Assembly: GCF_003315795.1 (NCBI RefSeq) | Contig: NZ_QMEY01000004.1 | Location: 434,001 to 498,000, forward strand | Source: Spongiactinospora rosea | GTDB taxonomy: Bacteria; Actinomycetota; Actinomycetes; Streptosporangiales; Streptosporangiaceae | Reading direction: 5' to 3' | DNA: 64,000 nucleotides | Shown here: positions 8,336-18,402 of the stretch, in pieces | How positions within the stretch are numbered: position 1 is the first letter of the stretch | Layout of the letters: each line of letters begins with the position of its first letter | Made by a program: the position numbers and the translations under genes | Notes under the pieces: generated by a model | What the model was told of the DNA's origin: nothing | The model's input: only the letters and a program-made list of their open reading frames with translations | Databases searched by the model: none

Positions 8336-9927
8336 TGAGACGCATCGCACTGGCGGCGGCCGCCGCCGCGCTCGCCGCCGCCGTGGCGGCCTGCGCCCCG
8401 AGCACCCCGTCGTCGGGGACCGGCGGCGCCACGGGAGGCAGCGGCGGAGGAGGGGCCGACCGGATCACCATCGGCACCACCGCCGACGTGGTCAACTTCA
8501 ACCCCCTGGTCGGCAACAGCCGCACCGACACCTGGGTCACCAACCTGATGTACCCGCACCTGATGCAGATGGACGAGTCGGGCCAGCGGATCCCCTACTT
8601 CGCCACCGAGTGGTCCTACGGCGACAAGGGCAAGAGCGCCACCGTCAAGCTGCGCGACGACCTCAAGTGGTCCGACGGCAAGCCGGTCACCGCCGATGAC
8701 GTGGTCTTCACCATCGAGGCGGTGAAAAAGGAGAAGTTCGGCGTGGTCGCCGGGCTGATCACCGCCCTGGACAAGGCCGAGGCGGTCTCCCCCACCGAGG
8801 TGAAGTTCACCCTGACCCGCCCGGACGGCACCTTCCTGCACAACGTCGGCTTCTGGATGCCGGTCGTCCCCAAGCACATCTTCGAGAAGGCGCCGAGCGT
8901 GCAGAAGTTCGCCAACGCCGAGAACTGGGTCAGCGCCGGGCCGTACCGGCTGACCAAGGTCGAGCGCGGCCAGCGCTACCTGATGGAGCGGGTGGACTCC
9001 TTCGGGCCCGCGCCCGGCGGCAAGCCGGGCGTCAAGGAGGTCGTGTTCCGCGTCTTCCCCGACGTCAACACCGAGGTCTTGGCGCTGCGCAACGGCGAGA
9101 TCGACATGATCGGCAACGTGCTGCCGCCCGCCACCGCCGCCACGCTGAAGAGCGACGCCAAGATCAAGCTGACCCAGATCCCGTCGCTGGGCTGGGCGCA
9201 CCTGCAGTACAACACCAAGCGCAAGCCGCTGGACGACGTGCGCGTACGGCAGGCCCTCGCCTACTCGGTGGACTACGAGGCGATCAGGAACATCGCGATG
9301 CAGGGCTTCGCCAAGTCCTCCAACGGCAGCGTGCTGACCCCCTCCCAGCCCGACTACGTCGATCCCACGATCAAGGAGTACCCGTTCGACCCGGCCAAGG
9401 CCAAGGCGCTGCTGGCCGAGGCGGGGCAGCAGAACCTGAGCGTGTCGATGATCTACGACCAGGCCGACCCCAACATCGCCAAGTGGGCGCCGATGGTCCG
9501 CGACTCCGCCAAGAAGGCCGGTATCACGATCAAGCTCCAGGGGCTTGAGCGCAACACCTACGTCGACAAGTCGCTCAAGCACGACTTCGACATCTACGCC
9601 GGCTCCTGGGCGATCATGGACAACCCGCCCGCGAACTTCGGGCTGGCCTTCAAGACCGGCGGGTTCATCAACTACGGCCAGGTCGCCGACCCCAAGCTGG
9701 ACGAACTCATCGACAAGGGCCAGCGCGCCCTGTCGCCGGAGGAGGCCAAGGCGCCGATCCAGGAGGCCGCCCGCATCATCCGCGACCAGGTCTACGACAA
9801 CGTGCTGTACGTCGAGACCTTCAACATCGCGCACTCGGCGGAGTGGACCAACTGGAAGCCGATGCCCAGCGAGCTGCTGTCCATCCTGAACCCGCTCTCC
9901 CTGGCCCAGGTCAAGCGGGCCGGCTGA
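8335..9927 (+). CDS. ABC transporter family 5 substrate-binding lipoprotein
   Basis: 530 residues. The N-terminus is a lipoprotein signal: MRR, an Ala-rich hydrophobic stretch, then the lipobox VAAC, followed by a Gly/Ser/Thr linker. The rest is an SBP_bac_5 (oligopeptide/dipeptide/nickel binding) domain, with FATEWSYGDKGKSATVKLRDDLKWSDGKPVTADDVVFTIEA-type spacing around residues 75-130 and LDDVRVRQALAYSVD near 300. It should bind a peptide outside the membrane and deliver it to the two permeases encoded next. Translationally coupled to the dipeptidase. Confidence 0.92.
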   Translation: MRRIALAAAAAALAAAVAACAPSTPSSGTGGATGGSGGGGADRITIGTTADVVNFNPLVGNSRTDTWVTNLMYPHLMQMDESGQRIPYFATEWSYGDKGKSATVKLRDDLKWSDGKPVTADDVVFTIEAVKKEKFGVVAGLITALDKAEAVSPTEVKFTLTRPDGTFLHNVGFWMPVVPKHIFEKAPSVQKFANAENWVSAGPYRLTKVERGQRYLMERVDSFGPAPGGKPGVKEVVFRVFPDVNTEVLALRNGEIDMIGNVLPPATAATLKSDAKIKLTQIPSLGWAHLQYNTKRKPLDDVRVRQALAYSVDYEAIRNIAMQGFAKSSNGSVLTPSQPDYVDPTIKEYPFDPAKAKALLAEAGQQNLSVSMIYDQADPNIAKWAPMVRDSAKKAGITIKLQGLERNTYVDKSLKHDFDIYAGSWAIMDNPPANFGLAFKTGGFINYGQVADPKLDELIDKGQRALSPEEAKAPIQEAARIIRDQVYDNVLYVETFNIAHSAEWTNWKPMPSELLSILNPLSLAQVKRAG

Positions 9928-9943
9928 GTTCGGGGAGGTCACG

Positions 9944-10903
9944 GTGACGCTGAAGTTCATCGGCACGCGGCTGCTGCGCGGCCTGGTCACGCTGTGGTTC
10001 GCCGTCACCGTGACCTTCTTCCTGGTACGGCTGCTGCCCGGTGACCCCGTGGTCACGGTGGCCGACCCCAACATGACCGAGGAGCTGCGCGCCAAGCTGC
10101 TCGCCGACTTCGGCCTGGACCGGCCGCTGCTGGTCCAGTACGGCAGCTACCTCGCGCAGCTCGTCCAGGGCAATCTCGGCATGTCGTTCCGTCAGTCGCT
10201 GCCGGTCACGACGGTGCTGATGGAACGGCTGCCCTGGACGCTGATCCTGACCCTGTCGGCGATGGCGGTGACGATCGTGGTGGGCATCCCGCTCGGCGTG
10301 CTCGCCGCCACCCGGGCGCGCGGCTGGGTCGACCGGATCATCCAGGTCGGCGGCATCACCGCCCAGTCGCTGTTCGTGCCGAGCATCGGGGTGTTCCTGC
10401 TGTACGTCTTCGGCGTGCTGCTCGGGTGGTTCCCGATCGGCGGCGCGCTGGACCCGGACGCGAGCGGTGTGGCGGCCAGTCTGAGCATGCTGCACCACCT
10501 GGTGCTGCCGTGCCTGTCGCTGGTCTTCATCCAGCTCGGCGGCTACGTGCTGACCATGCGCTCCACGCTGATCGAGACCATGAGCGAGGACTACGTGGCG
10601 CTGGCCAGGGCCAAGGGCGTACGTCCGGGCGCGGTGGTGTGGAAGCACGCCGTGCGCAACGCGCTGCTGCCCACCACCACCATCGCCGGACTCCAGCTCG
10701 GCGCGCTGGTCGGCGGCGCGGTGCTGACCGAGACGATCTACGCCTACCCCGGCATCGGCCGGGCCATCTTCGAGGCCGTCGGGCAGATGGACTTCCCGGT
10801 GCTCCAGGGCGCGTTCGTGCTGCTGGCCGCCGCCGTCGTGGTGGCGAACCTGGTGACCGACGTCGCCTACGGCCTGCTCGACCCAAGGGTGCGTACCTCA
10901 TGA
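9944..10903 (+). CDS. ABC transporter permease, DppB/OppB type
   Basis: 319 residues, about six membrane helices. The N-terminal FLVRLLPGDP signature is typical of DppB/OppB proteins, and the EAA loop is EDYVALARAKGVRPGAVVWKHA. The GTG start follows GGGGAGG. Its end overlaps the next permease start by four bases (ATGA). It forms the channel together with the DppC-type subunit. Confidence 0.93.
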   Translation: MTLKFIGTRLLRGLVTLWFAVTVTFFLVRLLPGDPVVTVADPNMTEELRAKLLADFGLDRPLLVQYGSYLAQLVQGNLGMSFRQSLPVTTVLMERLPWTLILTLSAMAVTIVVGIPLGVLAATRARGWVDRIIQVGGITAQSLFVPSIGVFLLYVFGVLLGWFPIGGALDPDASGVAASLSMLHHLVLPCLSLVFIQLGGYVLTMRSTLIETMSEDYVALARAKGVRPGAVVWKHAVRNALLPTTTIAGLQLGALVGGAVLTETIYAYPGIGRAIFEAVGQMDFPVLQGAFVLLAAAVVVANLVTDVAYGLLDPRVRTS

Positions 10904-11790
10904 CCACGGTGGCCGCGACGGACGAGACCGGCAAGACCAAGAAGCGACACCGGGAGCCGACGCCGCGGCGCAGGACGTGGGAGGGGTTCCGGCGCAACCC
11001 GCTCGGCATCGGCTCAGTGGCCGTGCTGGTCCTGATGGCCCTGGTCGCGCTCTGCGCGCCGCTCATCGCGCCCTTCCCCGAGGGGTACGGCACGGACATC
11101 TCCCTGCCGCCGAGCGCGGCGCACTGGTTCGGCACCGACGACGTGGGCCAGGACGTCTTCGCCCAGGTCGTCTGGGGCACCAGGGTGAGCATCACGGTCG
11201 GCGCTGCCGCCTCGGCGCTGGCCATCCTGATCGGGCTGCTGCTCGGCGTGGTGGCCGCCTACTTCAGGCGGCTGGACACCCCGCTGGGCGTACTGATCGA
11301 CCTGTCCCTCTCGCTGCCGGTGCTGCCGCTGATGATCCTGGTGGCGGCGCTGGCCGGGCCGAGCGTGACCACGCTGGTCATGGTGATCGCGCTGTTCAGC
11401 TGGCCGGAGGTGGCGCGGGTGGTGCGCTCCCAGGCGCTGGCGATCGTGCCGCTGCCGTACGTGTCGGCGGCCCGGATGCTCGGCGCGTCGGCGGGGCGGA
11501 TCATCAGGAGCCACCTGCTGCCCGGCGTGATGCCGGTGGTCGGGGTCTCGGTGGTGCTGACCGTCTCGCGGGCGGTACTGGCCGAGGCGGGACTGTCCTT
11601 CCTCGGGCTCGGCGACCCCGGGAGCTGGTCCTGGGGCGGGATCCTGCACAAGGCGCAGTTGTCCGGGTCGCTGGCCTCGGCGTGGTGGACCACGCTCTTC
11701 CCCTCCCTGGCCATCCTGCTGCTGGTCGTGGCGGCGACGCTCGTCTCGGTGGCCTACAACGACGCACGCAACCACCGCGGCGAGCGGTGA
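10900..11790 (+). CDS. ABC transporter permease, DppC/OppC type
   Basis: 296 residues. A basic cytoplasmic N-terminus (KKRHREPTPRRR) leads to NPLGIGSVAVLVLMALVALCAP-type OppC_N and a BPD_transp_1 domain. HWFGTDDVGQDVFAQVVWGTR and the GLSFLGLGDPGSWSWG region are typical of DppC/OppC. No ATPase gene follows; the next gene is a hydrolase. The transporter must therefore borrow ATPases from elsewhere or be inactive. Confidence 0.93.
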   Translation: MTTVAATDETGKTKKRHREPTPRRRTWEGFRRNPLGIGSVAVLVLMALVALCAPLIAPFPEGYGTDISLPPSAAHWFGTDDVGQDVFAQVVWGTRVSITVGAAASALAILIGLLLGVVAAYFRRLDTPLGVLIDLSLSLPVLPLMILVAALAGPSVTTLVMVIALFSWPEVARVVRSQALAIVPLPYVSAARMLGASAGRIIRSHLLPGVMPVVGVSVVLTVSRAVLAEAGLSFLGLGDPGSWSWGGILHKAQLSGSLASAWWTTLFPSLAILLLVVAATLVSVAYNDARNHRGER

Positions 11791-11804
11791 GGAAGGAGCG
11801 CGCG

Positions 11805-12650
11805 ATGCGCGTCCGGATCAATGACAACGAGCTGAACGTCGAGGTGCTGGGCGGCGAGCGGCCCGGCGCGCCGACGCTGATCGCCCACCACGGCGCGCCG
11901 GGGCTGGGCTCGCTGGCCGAGCCGCGGGCCACCTTCGGCCGGCTGGCCGACGACTACCGGGTGATCGTGTTCGACGCCCGCGGGTCGGGGGCGAGCGAGG
12001 GCCGCGAGCCGTACACGCACGAGCAGTGGGTCGCGGACGTGGACGGCCTGCGCGAGTGGGCCGGGGCCGAGCGGATCGTGATGGCGGGCGGGTCCTACGG
12101 CGGGTTCATCGCGATGGAGTACGCGATCACGCACCCGGACCGGGTGAGCGCCCTGGTGCTGCGCGACACCACCGCCGACAACTCCAACCAGGAGCTGGCG
12201 CTGGCCAACGCGCTGGCCTCGGCGCGCGTCGCGATCGACCGTGCCAGGCTGGACCGGATCATGTCCGGCACCGTGCGCGACGACGACGACCTGCGGGACT
12301 GCTGGCGGGAGATCCTGCCGCTGTACGACCACGACTTCGACCCCGCCAAGGTCGCCGAGCGAGTCGACGCCACGCCGTACCGCTACCGGACGCACAACCA
12401 CGCGTTCGCGGTGAACCAGCCGAACTACGACATCAAGCACCTTCTTCCGCGAATCACCGCGCCGACACTGGTGACCGTGGGCCGTCACGACTGGATCACG
12501 CCGGTGTCGTGCAGCGAGACGATCGCCGGGCTGATCCCGGACGCGAAGCTGGTGGTCTTCGAGAACTCCGGGCATTCGCCACAGGTGGAGGAGGCCGGTC
12601 TCTTCGAGGCCACTGTCCGTGATTTCCTGACAAAGACTGCTATTTCATAA
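11805..12650 (+). CDS. Alpha/beta hydrolase, proline-iminopeptidase-like
   Basis: 281 residues with an alpha/beta-hydrolase fold. The oxyanion-hole region is HHGAPG, the nucleophile elbow is GGSYGG, the acid lies near VGRHDWITP, and the catalytic His is in NSGHSPQVEE. The fold and the operon context (dipeptidase plus peptide importer) suggest a cytosolic aminopeptidase, but an esterase is equally possible. It starts at the ATG after GAGGAAGGAGCG, 14 bp after the permease stop, so it is the last gene of the five-gene unit. Confidence 0.8.
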   Translation: MRVRINDNELNVEVLGGERPGAPTLIAHHGAPGLGSLAEPRATFGRLADDYRVIVFDARGSGASEGREPYTHEQWVADVDGLREWAGAERIVMAGGSYGGFIAMEYAITHPDRVSALVLRDTTADNSNQELALANALASARVAIDRARLDRIMSGTVRDDDDLRDCWREILPLYDHDFDPAKVAERVDATPYRYRTHNHAFAVNQPNYDIKHLLPRITAPTLVTVGRHDWITPVSCSETIAGLIPDAKLVVFENSGHSPQVEEAGLFEATVRDFLTKTAIS

Positions 12651-12654
12651 AAAG

Positions 12655-12687
12655 TGGCGCTAACCGAGTTATAAAAGCGCCAAAATG
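12655..12687 (+). promoter_or_regulatory. Promoter and operator-like inverted repeat for a leaderless Lrp gene
   Basis: A 7-bp inverted repeat, TGGCGCT (12655-12661) and AGCGCCA (12676-12682), surrounds the -10-like TATAAA at 12671-12676. The regulator's ATG is at 12685, about 9 bases after that hexamer, and no Shine-Dalgarno is present, so the mRNA is probably leaderless. The inverted repeat would be well placed for autorepression. Part of it could also act as a weak terminator for the upstream operon. Confidence 0.5.
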
Positions 12688-13679
12688 CACCCGATGAATG
12701 AACTCGACTCCCTCGATCGGAAGATCCTGGCCGCCCTGCACATGAACGGCAGGGCGAGCTGGACCGACATAGCCCAGGCCATCGGCACCTCGACCACCAC
12801 GGTCGCCCGCCGCGCCCAGCAGCTCATCCAGGACGGTGTGGTGGTCGTCGCCGCCGTCCCGCACGTCGAGCACCGTGGGCCCGTGGACGTCTTCCTGGTA
12901 CGGCTGGCCTGCTCCCCCGGCACCCAGTTACGGGTTGCCGACCGACTCTCCCGGTTCCCCGAAGTAAGGTTCGTCGCGGTGGTGACCGGCAGTCACGACA
13001 TCGTCTTCGAGCTGGTCGCACCGAAGAGCCGCGACCTTTTCTCCATCCTCGTGGACGAGGTGCAGCGCATCCCCGGGGCCATGCGCAGCCAGGCCGACCT
13101 GGTGCTGCACACCTACAAGATCTCCTACGACTGGAGCCTGCAGGGCCTGGACTTCGCCCCGGAGGCGTTCGCCGTCGAACCGATCGCGCACTCCTGCGGC
13201 CCGCACCACCTCGACGACGTCGATCGCGACATCCTCGACGTGATGCGCGACGACGGCCGGGCCAGCTTCCAGTCCGTCGCCAAGCATCTGGGCGTCAGCG
13301 AGAGCACCGTGCGGCGGCGCTTCGAGGTGATGACCGAGCGGGGCTGCGCGACGATCTCCACCTTCATCCCGGCCTCAGCGCTCGGGTATGAGGCCGAGGT
13401 GCTGTTCTGGCTGTCGGTCGAGCCCGCCCGGCTGGAGGCGGTGGCCGGGGTGCTGACCGGGCACCGCGGGGTCCGCCACATCTCCGCGACGCTCGGCCAG
13501 TCCTCCTTGCTGATCGAGGTGATCATGCCGACCACGGCGGAGCTGCACGAGTTCACCAGCCGCACGCTGGCCGGGATCCCCGGCATCCAGTCGTGGACGG
13601 CCAGCGTGCAGCTCCTCACCGTGAAGCGCGGTTTCCTGCCGGTGCCGTGGGCGCAGGCGCACCTGGCGGCGGTGACGGG

Positions 13680-13698
<19 letters not shown>
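12685..13698 (+). CDS. Lrp/AsnC family regulator with two DNA-binding halves
   Basis: 337 residues, about twice the usual Lrp size. Both halves carry an AsnC-type helix-turn-helix: LDSLDRKILAALHMNGRASW near the N-terminus and VDRDILDVMRDDGRASF around 175-200. Each is followed by a RAM-like ligand domain. Tandem Lrp proteins occur in actinobacteria. Immediately downstream of the peptide operon, it probably senses an amino acid or peptide and controls that operon. The ATG at 12685 fits a leaderless start; a second ATG lies at 12694. Its 3' end overlaps the convergent aceE end by 19 bp. Confidence 0.88.
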
Positions 13699-16280
<2,582 letters not shown>

Positions 16281-16357
16281 CCTTTACCCCCATCGTCGGG
16301 CGTTTTATTCATAGGATGATTACATGTCCACTCTAGTCCCTGGACGGTGGGACCGGC

Positions 16358-16876
16358 TTAGAGGACCAATGGTTCCAGCAGGCGGCGGGGGCGGCGCAGA
16401 GCGATGCTGACCGGGTCGTTCTGGGTGTGCTCGACCTCCGGCGCGAGGCGCATCTCGATTTCCGGGAGGGCCGGGACGACGCCGCAGCCCGAGCAGGCGG
16501 CGCTGGGTTCGAGCGGCACGCCGCACGGCTGGTGGAGGAAGACCCGCCAGCGGTCGGCCGACAGGTGCCGTTCGCCCCACCGGGCCAGCGCGAACACCAC
16601 CGGCCACAGCTCCTGCCCCATCTCGGTCACCACGTACTCGTCGCGCGGCGGCGACTCGCGGTAGCGGCTCTTGCGCAGCACTCCGGCCTCGACCAGCACG
16701 CTGAGGCGCTGGGAGAGCACGGCCCGCGGGATGTTCAGGTGGGTGAGGAAGTCGCCGTAGCGGCGCACGCCGTACAGGGCGTCGCGTACGACCAGCAGCG
16801 TCCATCGCTCCCCGACCAGCTCCAGCGACCTGGCCAGCGAGCAGTCCTGCGCGTCGTAGTTCTTGCCGAGGCCCAT
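16358..16876 (-). CDS. HxlR family transcriptional regulator
   Basis: 172 residues. The HxlR winged-helix domain occupies about 1-105: CSLARSLELVGERWTLLVVRDALYGVRRYGDF and LSQRLSVLVEAGVLRKSRY are typical. An unusual C-terminal extension has a CSGCG motif near residue 138, which could bind metal or sense thiols (inference). Divergent from the MFS pump across an 81-bp gap with matching repeats, so it probably regulates the pump and itself. Confidence 0.9.
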   Translation of the reverse strand: MGLGKNYDAQDCSLARSLELVGERWTLLVVRDALYGVRRYGDFLTHLNIPRAVLSQRLSVLVEAGVLRKSRYRESPPRDEYVVTEMGQELWPVVFALARWGERHLSADRWRVFLHQPCGVPLEPSAACSGCGVVPALPEIEMRLAPEVEHTQNDPVSIALRRPRRLLEPLVL

Positions 16877-16886
16877 GCGCCCATCC

Positions 16887-16944
16887 TAGTTCATTCACCG
16901 AACCGAGGCGTGCTAGCGTGCTGATAGTTCAATGAACGAACTTA
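16887..16944. promoter_or_regulatory. Paired operator-like repeats between hxlR and the MFS gene
   Basis: Two related boxes lie in the divergent promoter region: TAGTTCATTCACCGAAC at 16887-16903 and TAGTTCAATGAACGAACT at 16925-16942. The second contains the palindrome GTTC-AAT-GAAC. Starts are 38 bp apart. They are likely HxlR-type binding sites, one near each gene. Confidence 0.5.
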
Positions 16945-16957
16945 GAAAGGCGACCTC

Positions 16958-18355
16958 TTGGCCTCCCCGTCGACCCTCGCCCCGCCCGTCGACCCACCGC
17001 GCACGGCACGCGGCGTCGCCGTGTCCGTGTGCGCCGCGCCGCTGATCACCATGGTCGCCTACACCGCACCGATGGTCACGATCCCCGAGAGCGGGGCCGA
17101 CCTCGCCGCCACAGGCTCCGGTCCCGCCTGGATGCTGAACGCGATCTCGCTCGGCCTGGCCGCCACGTTCCTGGTCGTCGGGGTCCTCGCCGACGACTAC
17201 GGGCGCAGGCGCGTCTACCTGGCCGGCACCTGGGTGCTCGCGCTGAGCGCCCTGGTCTCCGCGCTGGCCGTGAACGCCCCCATGTTCGTCGCCGCGCGAC
17301 TGGCCGCGGGCGCGGCCAGCGCGGCCATGCTCGCGGCCGGGCTCGGCATCCTCGGCCGCGCCTACCCGGCGGGCCCTCGCCGCGCCGCGATGACCGGGCG
17401 CTACGGCGCCATGCTCGGCCTGGGCATCGCCACCGGACCACTGCTGTCCGGCGGGCTCACCGCGCTCTGGAACTGGCGCGGCGTCCATTTCACGATCGCC
17501 GCCGCGTCCGTCGTGCTGGCCGTCATGGCGGCCCGGCTGCTGCCCGCCGCCGATGAGGGCGGTACCGCCCGCCGGTCCGCGCCCGACGTGCCGGGAGCGC
17601 TCACCCTCGCCCTCGGCGCCACCGCCCTGCTCATCGCGATCACCGAGGGCCGCTCGGGCTGGGTCAGGCCGGTGGTCATCGCGTCCCTCGTGGTCGCGGT
17701 GGCGCTGCTCACGGCCTTCGTCCTCATCGAACGCCGCCGCCGCGCGCCCCTTCTCGACCCGGCGCTGTGGCGTCGCCCGCTGTTCCTGGTCTCCACCGGC
17801 GGCACCCTGGTCATCGGGGTGGCGGTGATCGGATTCATGAGCTACCTGCCGACCGCGTTGCAGCTCGCGCACGGCATCTCCGCGCCGACCACCGCCCTGT
17901 TGCTCTCGATGTGGTCGGGCATGTCCTTCCTGACCGCGCTCCAGTCGCGGCGGCTACGCGTACGGCCGGCCGTACTGCTCGCGATCGGGCTGCTGATCGC
18001 CGCCGCGGGCGCGCTGCCGCTGCTCGGCGCGGCGGGCCCGGCGCCCTCCTGGCCGCGGATCGCGCTCGCCCTGGCCGTCTCCGGCGCGGGCAGCGGCCTG
18101 ATCAACGCCGCGGTCACGCACCTCGCCATCGAGAGCGTGCCCGCCGCGCGGGCGAGCATGGGCGCGGGCGCGAACAACACCGCCCGCTACGTGGGCGCCG
18201 CCATCGGCGTCGCCGCCATGAACGCGCTCACCGGCACCCTGGGCCTGGCCACGGCCATGAACACCGGCGTGATCGCCACCGCCGCCATCGCCGCCCTGGC
18301 CGCACCCGCCGCCCTCGCCCTCAGCCGGGCGGCGTCGTCCGCGCAGGCGTCCTGA
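16958..18355 (+). CDS. MFS transporter, DHA2 (drug efflux) type
   Basis: 465 residues, very hydrophobic, with many membrane helices. The motif A region, VLADDYGRRRVYLAGT, follows helix 2, and GLGIATGPLLSGGLT resembles motif C of drug/H+ antiporters. DHA2 pumps usually have 14 helices; I count about that many hydrophobic blocks. The start is TTG at 16958, placed by the GAAAGG ribosome site and the promoter geometry. It probably exports a toxic compound under control of the divergent HxlR regulator. Confidence 0.88.
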   Translation: MASPSTLAPPVDPPRTARGVAVSVCAAPLITMVAYTAPMVTIPESGADLAATGSGPAWMLNAISLGLAATFLVVGVLADDYGRRRVYLAGTWVLALSALVSALAVNAPMFVAARLAAGAASAAMLAAGLGILGRAYPAGPRRAAMTGRYGAMLGLGIATGPLLSGGLTALWNWRGVHFTIAAASVVLAVMAARLLPAADEGGTARRSAPDVPGALTLALGATALLIAITEGRSGWVRPVVIASLVVAVALLTAFVLIERRRRAPLLDPALWRRPLFLVSTGGTLVIGVAVIGFMSYLPTALQLAHGISAPTTALLLSMWSGMSFLTALQSRRLRVRPAVLLAIGLLIAAAGALPLLGAAGPAPSWPRIALALAVSGAGSGLINAAVTHLAIESVPAARASMGAGANNTARYVGAAIGVAAMNALTGTLGLATAMNTGVIATAAIAALAAPAALALSRAASSAQAS

Positions 18356-18361
18356 ACGCGA

Positions 18362-18395
18362 CGAGCGCCCGGCCTCCTCGGAGGCCGGGCGCTCG
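18362..18395. terminator. Strong bidirectional hairpin terminator
   Basis: A 16-bp stem (CGAGCGCCCGGCCTCC with its complement GGAGGCCGGGCGCTCG) with almost no loop. It sits between the convergent MFS and nrdJ genes and can terminate both. Confidence 0.8.
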
Positions 18396-18402
18396 CCCGG
18401 TG

